A stretch of 64,000 nucleotides of DNA from Lachnospiraceae bacterium UBA7143 (GTDB taxonomy: Bacteria; Bacillota; Clostridia; Lachnospirales; Lachnospiraceae), in NCBI GenBank assembly GCA_002491905.1, contig DKWV01000048.1:8405-72404 (forward strand). Direction: 5' to 3'. Below are positions 33,288 to 42,162 of the stretch, piece by piece. The translations under genes were made by a program, and so were the position numbers. Numbering within the stretch: the stretch's first letter is position 1; every line of letters starts with the position of its first letter. The notes beneath the pieces are model-generated. The model did no database searches, was not told where the DNA came from, and saw only the letters and a program-made list of their open reading frames with translations.

Positions 33288-35450
33288 TTACAGTTTCATA
33301 ATCTCACCCGCGATCCGCTCCGCCCCGTGGCCGTCCGTCACCTGGGCAAGTTTTTCCTTCATGCGCTCCCGGAGCGCGGCATCCGACGCCAGCCTTTTTA
33401 TGCCTTCGCAGACCGCTTCAATACAGCCCTCTCTGTCCTGGCCAATATCCCCGGCGAAAAGCATCCGCTCCTCCGCCTCAAAAAATTCCCTGTCATAGCG
33501 CTGGTTGTCCGCTGACTGGAAAAATACCGTGGGAACCCGCATTACAGAAAGCTCAAACAGCATCGTCCCCGCCGCGGAGACCGCCGCGTCACAGTCCGCC
33601 ATCAGCCCTGCCATATCCTTGCAGGGTCGGTGTACCTTCACATTATCATGGGTCTTTGCAAACTCCTCAATGGCATCGCCCTGCGGATGGTACACACCCA
33701 CAACAGCGTGAAAAATAATTTCTTTCATTTCCTCTGTCTGCGCCGCCCGCTGCAAAATACCGAGAACGGCATTCTGCGCATCTCCGCCGCCGCTTGACAG
33801 GAGCACGGAAAAGTCTTTGTTTTTATCCTCATCATCCCTGATCTGTGTCACACCAAATTCTTCCCGCAGCGGCACATAATCCGTGCCCAAAAGCAGTCTG
33901 GTTTTACCGCCATAGGTGTCCTCATAAGGGAAGCGGGTGTGATAAGCATTGTAATTAATCAGCGCATCCACAGGAAAGGCATGCTCAAAGCAATCATCGA
34001 TGCAGGCCAGTTTCACAAGCGGCCGCAGTTCTTCAAAGTAAGCGGGCGTCGCCTGGTAGGAATCCACCAGGAGCGTCCCAATCCCCGCCAGCCCAATGAC
34101 TTCTCGCAGTACCGGCAGTTCCTCCTCCATGCGGTCCCACCGCGTATGCAGACAGACATGTTCCATTCCCGCCCGGGTAAGCATATCCTCCGCCTGTTCG
34201 TCAGCCGTGATAAACAGTATCCGGCCACCCAGCTTTTTAATCTGCTCCGCTATGGTTATGCAGCGCATAATATGCCCCGTTGCAACCGTTTCATTGGCAT
34301 CAGCGCGGATACCGATCACCGGCTGTTTTTCATACAGGGCAAGCACTTCCGCGATCTGCTCCATCTCCGCGCTCCCATATCGCTGGTCAATGGGCAGCGC
34401 AAGCATATGCCCGAATACATATGCCTCGTCTCCTCCCAGAAAATCCCTGTTTTCCTCACCGACCGGCCAGAGCACCGGGGCGTAAACACCGTGCTCCGAA
34501 AGAAACCTCTGTAGACTATCCCGCTCCTTCACATAGACCGGCAGATATAGGGGCGCCTGTCCTTCCTCTTTCCGCAGTACTGGCCAGAGCCTTTCCATGC
34601 CGCATATGCGGTCATACAGCGCATGATAATTCTCCGTTCTTCTCCGGCGCGCTTCCTCCTCATCCGTCTTTGACAATATCTCCGCAGATATATGCGAAAT
34701 ACGCCGTATCCCCTGATATTGGTCAAGCGCATTCTCCAGGGAGCGGTTCCTCTTCAGATATTCTGCCTTTCTCGGCAGCCACCCCGCCGTCAGCGCGCCT
34801 CCCGTCCTTCTCTCCTTTTCCCGGAGATATTCCCATTTCTGGACAAGCGGAACCAGCCGTTCCCTGGCATAGTCCTCACCTGACTCCAGCACATCCTCCG
34901 CCAACGGCAGATCGGAAGCCACAAATCCGCCGTCGGGAACCGCATACCATTTCCGCAGACTCCCCACCACAAAATCCGCGCCCTTCCCTGCCTCTTCCAG
35001 ATAATAGGACTGGGTCACATCCTCCATCACCAGCACACCGCTTCTTCTGAGGGCGGCAAGCTGACCGCGGAGCCCCGCACAGGTATCCGTTCCATAATAC
35101 GGGTGAATAAAGATAAGCCCGGGGTCATACTCCAGCGCCAGGCGAAAAATCTCCTCCCCGGCCGTCTCAAGATCCCTGTCCACCGAGTAGAAAACCAGTT
35201 CCCAGCCACGGTGCAGAAAAGGCAGGAAAACACAGTCGCACATATATGCCGGCATCAGGCAGCGTTTCGGCATATCCGGCATTTCCCTCTCCAGACTGAT
35301 CAGAGCCAGTTCGATAGCCTCCCTGCCGGAAGCCGTAAAACAGCTATGCTTTTTTTCGTACTTATCCACCTGCACGAGATGGAAGTTCTCTGTTTCCCCG
35401 CCTTTTTTTACTGTGGCCGGATTTATTTCAAAAACACTTCCGATTTCCAT
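33288..35450 (-). CDS. Fused aminotransferase-like domain and UDP-sugar hydrolase (PseG)
   Basis: A 720-residue two-domain protein. Residues 1-375 resemble a DegT-type PLP enzyme: SGREAIELAL (41-50), EDVTQSY (143-149) and a lysine (K167) in VGSLRKWYAVPDGG, the position expected for the aldimine. Residues 377-720 match PseG, the UDP-2,4-diacetamido-trideoxy-altrose hydrolase: IGIRADANE, the catalytic-type histidine in GHIMRC (392-397), LLSSGGGDAQN and SAAGTMLFEL. PseG releases the free sugar for PseI. The start ATG at 35450 has GGAGG seven bases upstream. It is last in the mtnA-pseB-pseC operon. The role of the first domain is unknown. Confidence 0.85.
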   Translation of the reverse strand: MEIGSVFEINPATVKKGGETENFHLVQVDKYEKKHSCFTASGREAIELALISLEREMPDMPKRCLMPAYMCDCVFLPFLHRGWELVFYSVDRDLETAGEEIFRLALEYDPGLIFIHPYYGTDTCAGLRGQLAALRRSGVLVMEDVTQSYYLEEAGKGADFVVGSLRKWYAVPDGGFVASDLPLAEDVLESGEDYARERLVPLVQKWEYLREKERRTGGALTAGWLPRKAEYLKRNRSLENALDQYQGIRRISHISAEILSKTDEEEARRRRTENYHALYDRICGMERLWPVLRKEEGQAPLYLPVYVKERDSLQRFLSEHGVYAPVLWPVGEENRDFLGGDEAYVFGHMLALPIDQRYGSAEMEQIAEVLALYEKQPVIGIRADANETVATGHIMRCITIAEQIKKLGGRILFITADEQAEDMLTRAGMEHVCLHTRWDRMEEELPVLREVIGLAGIGTLLVDSYQATPAYFEELRPLVKLACIDDCFEHAFPVDALINYNAYHTRFPYEDTYGGKTRLLLGTDYVPLREEFGVTQIRDDEDKNKDFSVLLSSGGGDAQNAVLGILQRAAQTEEMKEIIFHAVVGVYHPQGDAIEEFAKTHDNVKVHRPCKDMAGLMADCDAAVSAAGTMLFELSVMRVPTVFFQSADNQRYDREFFEAEERMLFAGDIGQDREGCIEAVCEGIKRLASDAALRERMKEKLAQVTDGHGAERIAGEIMKL

Positions 35451-35513
35451 AAGCAGTCCTCCGCCCGATCCCCGACAGTTACGTCCCAAACTGTTACTCT
35501 GTTTCCCATCCCG

Positions 35514-36548
35514 TCACGATGTTCTCCTATGTCTCTTCCTAAAATTCCGGTACGCCCACAAAATCTTATAATACATCATAAACCACAGTGTGGAACGCAT
35601 CTGCATACGGATCAGCCTTTTTTCTTCCTCGTGGGTCCGCTCGAGGTAATAGGGATTTTCCTGAAAGTTCGGAAAGCGGCACCTCATTTCCTCCCCAAGT
35701 TTCTTCACAAACCGATACTTCGTCCGTTTCACGCCCGCCATATAAGTAAACAGGGTATTCACGTAAAAGAGAAGGGTAAAGCTGTACTCCAGTTCCGGCC
35801 GGTATTTATCCAGAAAATCATGCCTCTCGGCCTCCTTTAACATCAGCCTTCCGGCCTCGCAGCGATCCTCGCACCGTTTCTCCGAAATGGTGTGCACGGT
35901 TGAAGATTCATGCTGATAATAATAATACAGAGGCTCCTCAATATACTCAAAACGGTTTGCCAGAACCAGATAGGAATTGCCAAGCGCATTGTCCTCATAA
36001 AAGATATGCTCCGGGAACCAGAGCGCATGATCCAGAATCATGGAGCGGCGGAATATTTTCACCACCAGACTCCCGCCATCCAGAATCAGGCTCCGTCTCT
36101 TTCCGTCATCCAAAATGCCTGTCTGGCTGTTTTTATTATTATGCACCACCTGTCCCACTTTCATGGAATGCTCTGATGTGAGGCAGTAATCGCAGCCCAC
36201 AAGATCTGCCCCCGTCTCCTCCGCTCTCCCGATCAGCCGCTCATACATGTCGGGCGTGATCCAGTCGTCGCTGTCAATGAAACCGATCCACTCTCCCTGC
36301 GCTATTTTCAGCCCCGCATTTTTGGCACCTCCCTGGTGCTTATTCTCCTCCAGGTGCAGCGCACGGAATTTTTCGGGGAAGCGTCTCCCATAGTCCCTCA
36401 GTATGTCCCACGACCCATCAGTGGAACAGTCGTCCACCGCAATGATCTCATAGTCAGCCACAGTCTGCGCCACAAGCGAATCCAGACAATATTCCAGTTT
36501 TTTCTCCGCCGCCATATTGTAGACCGGCACTATGATGCTAAGTTTCAT
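35514..36548 (-). CDS. Glycosyltransferase family 2
   Basis: A 344-residue GT-A enzyme: nucleotide-binding VPVYNMA (7-13), VDDCSTDGS (38-46), and the metal-binding DSDDW (92-96). A helical C-terminal region (about 215-344) is rich in basic residues and may contact the membrane. It adds a sugar to the growing lipid-linked glycan; donor unknown. Its start overlaps the end of the upstream membrane protein gene by 11 bases, so it is cotranscribed with the pseudaminic genes. Confidence 0.88.
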   Translation of the reverse strand: MKLSIIVPVYNMAAEKKLEYCLDSLVAQTVADYEIIAVDDCSTDGSWDILRDYGRRFPEKFRALHLEENKHQGGAKNAGLKIAQGEWIGFIDSDDWITPDMYERLIGRAEETGADLVGCDYCLTSEHSMKVGQVVHNNKNSQTGILDDGKRRSLILDGGSLVVKIFRRSMILDHALWFPEHIFYEDNALGNSYLVLANRFEYIEEPLYYYYQHESSTVHTISEKRCEDRCEAGRLMLKEAERHDFLDKYRPELEYSFTLLFYVNTLFTYMAGVKRTKYRFVKKLGEEMRCRFPNFQENPYYLERTHEEEKRLIRMQMRSTLWFMMYYKILWAYRNFRKRHRRTS

Positions 36549-38781
36549 CCGATTCCTTCCGCTCCTTCCGCAATATAACCATTCCTTTTACGCATTTCAC
36601 GAAACAGTACAGAACCGTCAGCGCAGACACAACATCCGCAGCCACAAACCCCGGCACAGGCCCGTAGCGCACATAGATCCGATGCTCCACACCGTCCCCT
36701 TTTACATAAAACCGCATCCGGCCGCCTTCGCCCTGCTCAATTTTCACAGGCTGTCCCAGCTCGTCCCTGGCCCGGTAGCCCAGATAATTTTGCAGGGGCA
36801 GCTCGATAAAGGCTTCCGACGAAGACGCCGTATAAGATACCGCCGCCTTCGTCCCTTCCTTCTTAAAATCGCGCACGGACACTGATCCCATATCGGACAT
36901 AACCACGCTTCTTGTCAATCTGTCGTCCGTAGCTCCCATGAGCCGCCATTCATGCGGATAAAACAGGCCTACACTGGAGCCCAGCTTCGTCTCATGTCCT
37001 TTGGATGCCACCGACTCCGCATTTTTATAAGGCACGTGATTGTTGTCGGCAGGCACCGATACGATAACCAGAAGATTTAAACTCACCAGCATCGCAAAAA
37101 TGAGATTGCGGTAAGGCTTTAGCAGTTCCGACCGGGCAAGACCCGACGCGCCCACAAAGAGAAAGCAGGCGGACGCCGGCCCCAGAAACCGCCAGGGGAA
37201 CTGCAGCATCGTGGCTATATTGCTGAAAAAAGCATTCGCCATAAGCGCCCTGCTCGGAAAATATCCTGTCGTCATAAAAACAAATATGCCGCCGAGCACA
37301 AGAAGATAAAGCATAAACCCGTCAGACCCGCTCACGCGGCCGCGCCTCTCGCACAGAAGATAAACAACACCGATTCCCAGACATCCCAGAAGGGCAAGGC
37401 CCAGCGAAAAATACTGCTTATTATAAAGGCTCAGTGTCTGTGTCATGTTGGAGAGGTTAATCGACTGTTCAAAATAGCCGCTCCACCGCAAGACCTCTTT
37501 GTCCAGTTCCTCATTATAATAATAGTACAGAAAAGGAACCAAGTACCATGCGTTTAACAGCAGGGTGAGACCCGCTGCCTTTAAAATCTCCGTACAGCGC
37601 CGCTCACGCACGATGCGAACGCCGTATAGAAGCGCAGTAATGACGCAGACCGCCGCCACGTAAACCACGCTCAGGATATGGCTCTGCAGCGCGCCTGTAA
37701 ACCCGATCACCAGATAATACCATTTTTTCCGATCGCCCATCACAATATGGTAAAGCCCCGCAATCACCAGCGGCCAGAACACAAGGGCAAGCGTCTCCCC
37801 CAGATCCCCTCTGGAAAAAATATTGGTGAAGCGGTACGGCATCAGCGTGTAGAGTACCACCGAAAGCATGACACTGCGTCTGGATTTCACCATAGACTTT
37901 ACCGCCACATAAGCGCAGGCTGCCGAACCTAAATTGGACAGGAAAACCAAAACCTTGTAGGAAAAGGCCAGTGAGACCCTGCATATCCGCAGGAGCGCGC
38001 CTATGTACAGGAACAGATAAGGGTACATGGCGTTCATGTAGCCGTTGTTCTGCAGCCCGTCCGGCAGAATGTTGACAGGAATCACCTGCCCGTCCAGGAT
38101 GCCGTCTTTGAGCCCCTCCAATCTGGCCAGATGATAGCAGAGATCATCCGCATTATAGAGATAAGGCTGCATCATGGGCGTGGTGGCAAGAAAGGCAACG
38201 CCCATGATAACAGCGCAGTCCACGATTTTTTCCTGCGACAGCCTCCGCCCGCTCCTCACATACAGCCAGCCCGCAAGGTGCAGAAACACAAAAACCACAA
38301 TCAGGAAATAGGTATCCGTATAAAAAACAGTATGGGGCGCGAGGGAAAGTTTATTCACCGTAAGCGAGCCTTCCCCGCAGTAATTAATGCGAAGCTGCAG
38401 CTCTTTCGCATCCCTGGAGATGGCAAAATCCGCCGTAAGCCCGTTCTCCCAGGAGTTGACCGGCCAGGCCGCAATCTTTTCCCCCTGCTCCCAAAGTTCC
38501 AGTACATTACCTTTCTGATCCGTACTGTAGCTCAGGGTGACCCTGTAACTGCCTTTGTTCATCACATAGGAAGGCGTGTTCGCCACCGCGCCGCTTCTTG
38601 CCACGGATTCCTGCAGTACCAGCGCGTTCTCCGAATTGATCAGTCCCACGGAGTGCTGCAGTTCAATTCCGTCATAGACAATGGGCTGCTTTCCCTCATC
38701 CCCTGCCCATATAAGTGCGATAAACAGCGCCGCCAGCGCTGCGTATATGATTTTTACTTTCACGGATATTTCTTCTGCCAT
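36538..38781 (-). CDS. Large membrane protein, GT-C-like (PTPS-related membrane family, tentative)
   Basis: A 747-residue protein. A signal-anchor helix (9-26) is followed by a 125-residue beta-rich external domain (30-150), then about 12 helices and a further C-terminal external domain (about 600-720). The external loop after the third helix has NADDLCYHLARLEGLKDG (210-227); a DD/H motif of this type is found in the membrane family annotated as 6-pyruvoyl-tetrahydropterin synthase-related, thought to be GT-C fold. Likely role is transfer from a polyprenyl-phosphate sugar outside the cell. Its ATG overlaps the pseC stop by one base (TAATG). Confidence 0.68.
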   Translation of the reverse strand: MAEEISVKVKIIYAALAALFIALIWAGDEGKQPIVYDGIELQHSVGLINSENALVLQESVARSGAVANTPSYVMNKGSYRVTLSYSTDQKGNVLELWEQGEKIAAWPVNSWENGLTADFAISRDAKELQLRINYCGEGSLTVNKLSLAPHTVFYTDTYFLIVVFVFLHLAGWLYVRSGRRLSQEKIVDCAVIMGVAFLATTPMMQPYLYNADDLCYHLARLEGLKDGILDGQVIPVNILPDGLQNNGYMNAMYPYLFLYIGALLRICRVSLAFSYKVLVFLSNLGSAACAYVAVKSMVKSRRSVMLSVVLYTLMPYRFTNIFSRGDLGETLALVFWPLVIAGLYHIVMGDRKKWYYLVIGFTGALQSHILSVVYVAAVCVITALLYGVRIVRERRCTEILKAAGLTLLLNAWYLVPFLYYYYNEELDKEVLRWSGYFEQSINLSNMTQTLSLYNKQYFSLGLALLGCLGIGVVYLLCERRGRVSGSDGFMLYLLVLGGIFVFMTTGYFPSRALMANAFFSNIATMLQFPWRFLGPASACFLFVGASGLARSELLKPYRNLIFAMLVSLNLLVIVSVPADNNHVPYKNAESVASKGHETKLGSSVGLFYPHEWRLMGATDDRLTRSVVMSDMGSVSVRDFKKEGTKAAVSYTASSSEAFIELPLQNYLGYRARDELGQPVKIEQGEGGRMRFYVKGDGVEHRIYVRYGPVPGFVAADVVSALTVLYCFVKCVKGMVILRKERKESDET

Positions 38782-39983
38782 TACGCATTTTCCTTTGTAT
38801 AAAAAGCCGCAATTTTTTTCACCGCCGTGATCACGCTCTCCACGTCCTCATCGCTCATCGCATAATAAAGCGGCAGGGAAATAATTTCCTCATAGAGCTT
38901 TTCCGCATTCGGGCAAAGTCCCCGCTTATAGCCCAGCTTTTCATAATAGGGAAAATAATAGGTCGGTATGTAATGTACGTTACAGCATACGTTTTCCGCC
39001 GCCAGCGCCTCAAAAAACTGCTTGCGGTTTATCTTAAGCTTTTCAGGCACGATGCGCAGGATATACAGATGCCGCGTAGTGTCCGACTCGGGAATCTCCC
39101 GCTGGACAAAAAGCGCCGGCAGTTTGGAAAACGCCTCGTCATAACGTTTCACAATCTCTTTTCTGCGGCTTCTGAACACCGGCAGTTTATCAAGCTGGCT
39201 GATAATTAACGCCGCCTGCATATCCGTCATACGGTAATTGTATCCCAAGTCAATCTGCTCATAATACCAGGGCCCATCCGGCTCATGCTCCATCAGGTTC
39301 TCATCCCGCGTGATGCCGTGGGCGCGGTATAGAAGCAGCTTTTTGTACAGTGTTTCGTCGTTTGTCAGCACCGCTCCGCCCTCTCCGCCTGTCACGGTTT
39401 TGACAGGGTGGAAACTGAATGTGGTCATATCGGAAATGGAGCCGTTGGGCCGCCCCTTATATTTCGTGCCGATCACGTGGGCCCCGTCCTCAATCAGAGT
39501 CAGACCGTGCTTCCTGCAGATTTCCCGGACCGGATCCAGTGCCGCAGATTGACCCGTGTAGTCAACAGCGACCACTGCCTTCGTTTTCGGTGTGATAGCG
39601 GCCTCCACCTTCTCTGGATCAATATTGTAGGTTGCCGGATCAATGTCCGCAAAGACAGGCCGTGCGCCGCAGTAAAGCGCGCAGTTAGCCGACGCCGCAA
39701 AGGTAATCGGGGTGGTAATCACCTCATCGCCCTCCCCCACGCCTGCCGCCATCGCAGCCATGTGGAGCGCCGCCGTGCCGTTGGCGCAGACTACCGCATA
39801 CTTCGCCCCTGTCAGCGCACAGAGCTTTTTCTCCAGCTCCCCGATCTTCGGACCGCATGTAAGGAAATCGCTTCGAAGCACCTCCGCCACAGCCTGAATA
39901 TCCGCCTCGTCTATATACTGGTGCCCATAATAGATGGGCGTCTCCCTGACGGGTTTCCCGCCTTCAATCGCCGGTTTTTCCAT
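38781..39983 (-). CDS. pseC: UDP-4-amino-4,6-dideoxy-N-acetyl-L-altrosamine transaminase
   Basis: A 400-residue DegT-family aminotransferase. The opening TPIYYGHQYIDEADIQAV (15-32) and SDFLTCGP (38-45) are PseC hallmarks; the aldimine lysine is K195 in FSFHPVKTVTGGEGG and EDGAHV is the preceding acidic motif. It aminates C4 of the PseB product. I start at the ATG at 39983 (GGAGG eight bases upstream). PseB is encoded just upstream, with one hairpin between the genes. Third and distinct member of this aminotransferase family in the window. Confidence 0.93.
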   Translation of the reverse strand: MEKPAIEGGKPVRETPIYYGHQYIDEADIQAVAEVLRSDFLTCGPKIGELEKKLCALTGAKYAVVCANGTAALHMAAMAAGVGEGDEVITTPITFAASANCALYCGARPVFADIDPATYNIDPEKVEAAITPKTKAVVAVDYTGQSAALDPVREICRKHGLTLIEDGAHVIGTKYKGRPNGSISDMTTFSFHPVKTVTGGEGGAVLTNDETLYKKLLLYRAHGITRDENLMEHEPDGPWYYEQIDLGYNYRMTDMQAALIISQLDKLPVFRSRRKEIVKRYDEAFSKLPALFVQREIPESDTTRHLYILRIVPEKLKINRKQFFEALAAENVCCNVHYIPTYYFPYYEKLGYKRGLCPNAEKLYEEIISLPLYYAMSDEDVESVITAVKKIAAFYTKENA

Positions 39984-40001
39984 TTCTTTTCCTCCATAAA
40001 C

Positions 40002-40031
40002 GAAGAATGCCCGTTTTTCAGGCATTCTCCC
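40002..40031 (-). repeat. Hairpin repeat between pseB and pseC, related to the one at 30267
   Basis: AGAATGCC (40004-40011) and GGCATTCT (40021-40028) form an 8-bp stem with a 9-base loop. On the minus strand about 24 of 29 bases match the 11-bp hairpin at 30267-30295, so both are copies of one small repeat. It is not followed by a T-run. Confidence 0.65.
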
Positions 40032-40041
40032 GAGTCATCCT

Positions 40042-41037
40042 CTATTTTTCCAGCTCCACATCTTTTAACAGCGCACGGATATCTTCCACGCCAAGCCACT
40101 CGGTATTGTTGTCGGAGCTGTAGTGGAAACCCTCCGCCACCTTTGTGCCGGAAAGATCAGGCTGCTGCCTGTTGTTCCAGGTCATCTGCGGATAAACGAT
40201 AAAATGCTTATCATACTCGTATGTCGTCGCCGAATCTTCCGTCGTCACCATGATCTCATGCAGCTTCTCCCCGGGCCTGATTCCGGTTTCCCTGATCTTA
40301 CAGCCCGGCAGCATTGCCTCCGCCAGATCTGTGATCTTAAAGGAAGGAATCTTACTGATAAAGGTTTCCCCGCCATTTGCCTCCGCCAACGCCTTGATCA
40401 CCAGCTCCACGCCCTGGGTCAGGCTGATCCAGAACCGGGTCATGCGCAGATCTGTGATTGGAAGCTCTTTCGCCCCCTCCGTGATCAGCTTGTGGAAGAA
40501 GGGAATGACAGAGCCGCGGCTGCCCGCCACGTTTCCGTATCTCACAATGGAGAAATTGATATCCTTCGTGCCCACATATGCATTCGCCGCCACAAAGAGC
40601 TTGTCCGAAACAAGTTTTGTCCCGCCGTAAAGATTGACCGGATTCACCGCCTTGTCCGTGGACAGGGCAACCACCTTGCGCACACCCGTATCCAGCGCGG
40701 CGTCGATCACGTTCATGGCCCCGTGGATATTGGTTTTAATCGCCTCGTTTGGATTGTATTCACAGGCCGGCACCTGCTTTAATGCAGCCGCGTGAATGAT
40801 GTAATCCACACCCTCACAGGCGCGCTTTAAACGCTCCACATCGCGCACGTCGCCGATGAAAAACCGAAGTTTTTCCTCATACTCCTTAAACTCGTTGGCC
40901 ATCATCCACTGCTTGAACTCATCTCTCGAGTAGATGATAACTTTTTTCGGTTCGTAGTGTGTCAACACGTATCTGGTAAAGCATTTACCGAAAGATCCTG
41001 TTCCCCCGGTAATCAGTATGGTTTTATCCTTTAACAT
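40042..41037 (-). CDS. pseB: UDP-GlcNAc 4,6-dehydratase (5-inverting)
   Basis: A 331-residue soluble short-chain dehydratase. NAD-binding TGGTGSFG (10-17), SRDEFKQ, AALKQVPACEYNP, LSTDKAVNPVNLYGGTK and RYGNVAGSRGSVIPFF are near-diagnostic of PseB/FlaA1. It starts pseudaminic acid synthesis by dehydrating UDP-GlcNAc with C5 inversion. It lacks the membrane domain of the PglF-type enzyme at 11522, so the two dehydratases feed different products. It is 14 bases downstream of mtnA. Confidence 0.95.
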   Translation of the reverse strand: MLKDKTILITGGTGSFGKCFTRYVLTHYEPKKVIIYSRDEFKQWMMANEFKEYEEKLRFFIGDVRDVERLKRACEGVDYIIHAAALKQVPACEYNPNEAIKTNIHGAMNVIDAALDTGVRKVVALSTDKAVNPVNLYGGTKLVSDKLFVAANAYVGTKDINFSIVRYGNVAGSRGSVIPFFHKLITEGAKELPITDLRMTRFWISLTQGVELVIKALAEANGGETFISKIPSFKITDLAEAMLPGCKIRETGIRPGEKLHEIMVTTEDSATTYEYDKHFIVYPQMTWNNRQQPDLSGTKVAEGFHYSSDNNTEWLGVEDIRALLKDVELEK

Positions 41038-41051
41038 AGCTCTCCTTCCTG

Positions 41052-42107
41052 CTAAAACAGTTTCCGAAATGCCTGTTCATAGGGCGCCCTGCAAAGACCC
41101 TTCTCCGTTATAATACCTGTAATCAGGGAATGATCCGTCACATCGAAAGCCGGATTATATACTTTGACACCCTCCGGTGCCATCCGCTCCTTATACCACA
41201 TCTCGGTGACCTCCGAAGCTTCCCGCTCCTCAATGGGAATCTGATCCCCCGCCGCAAGGGACATGTCAATAGTGGAACTCGGCGCACACACATAAAATGG
41301 AATCCCGTAATGTTTCGCCAGCACAGCCACCCCGGAGGTGCCGATCTTATTGGCCGTGTCGCCGTTTGCCGCCACCCGGTCACAGCCCACAAAAACCAGA
41401 TTCACAAGACCGCTCTTCATCACGGTGGACGCCATGTTGTCACAGATCAGTGTCGTGTCAATGCCTGCGCCGTGCAGCTCAAAGGCCGTCAGTCTGGCTC
41501 CCTGCAGCAAAGGCCTTGTCTCGTCACAGTATACCCTGAAATCCGTCATTCCATGCTCCAGCGCCACATACATGGGCGCTGTGGCCGTACCGTATTTTGC
41601 TGTGGCAAGCGTCCCCGCATTGCAGTGGGTGAGAATCCCGTCTCCCGGTTTAAGCAGGCCATACCCAATCTCGCCGATGCTTCGGCTGATCGCCACGTCC
41701 TCATCCCGGATGTCCTGCGCCTCCCGGAAAAGAATATCCTTAATCTCCTCTACAGGCTGGCCCGCATGCGCCCGCAGGGTACGCTCCATTCGGTCTAACG
41801 CCCAGAAAAGATTAACTGCAGTCGGACGGGAAGAGGCCAGATACTTCTTCTGTTCCAGAAAGGCCGCGAGAAAGGTTTCGTAATCCTCTGCTTCAATGTG
41901 GGATGCCGTAAGCGCAATCCCGTAAGCGGCGCACACACCAATCGCCGGAGCACCCCTGACCCGGAGGAACCGAATCGCCTCAAAGATATCTTCTATTTTT
42001 TCTATCCGCAGCACCTTAACCGTACCCGGCAAAAGCGTCTGATCCAATATTTCCAGACAGCTTCTGTCCTCCGGGAGACGGACGGTATCCAGTTTTAATG
42101 CATCCAT
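41052..42107 (-). CDS. mtnA: S-methyl-5-thioribose-1-phosphate isomerase (MtnA-like)
   Basis: A 351-residue aldose-ketose isomerase of the eIF2B-related family. Catalytic-type C162 in THCNAGTLAT and D243 in GCDRVAANGDTANKIGT are both present, with RVRGAPAIG near residue 49. Normal length. It should act in methionine salvage or in the related 5-deoxyribose shunt. No kinase (MtnK) or other salvage gene is in the window; instead it leads the pseB-pseC operon behind a perfect promoter. A link to sugar metabolism is possible but unproven. Confidence 0.9.
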   Translation of the reverse strand: MDALKLDTVRLPEDRSCLEILDQTLLPGTVKVLRIEKIEDIFEAIRFLRVRGAPAIGVCAAYGIALTASHIEAEDYETFLAAFLEQKKYLASSRPTAVNLFWALDRMERTLRAHAGQPVEEIKDILFREAQDIRDEDVAISRSIGEIGYGLLKPGDGILTHCNAGTLATAKYGTATAPMYVALEHGMTDFRVYCDETRPLLQGARLTAFELHGAGIDTTLICDNMASTVMKSGLVNLVFVGCDRVAANGDTANKIGTSGVAVLAKHYGIPFYVCAPSSTIDMSLAAGDQIPIEEREASEVTEMWYKERMAPEGVKVYNPAFDVTDHSLITGIITEKGLCRAPYEQAFRKLF

Positions 42108-42133
42108 ATCCTGTCCTCGCTTACAATATGTTT

Positions 42134-42162
42134 ATTATAGGCAGTTTCCGTAGGTGTGTCAA
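42134..42162 (-). promoter_or_regulatory. Perfect consensus sigma-A promoter for mtnA-pseB-pseC
   Basis: Minus strand TTGACA (42162-42157), 17 bases, TATAAT (42139-42134), with no mismatch. The -35 overlaps the stop codon of the preceding membrane protein gene. The leader is about 20 bases and GAGG precedes the mtnA ATG. Confidence 0.85.
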
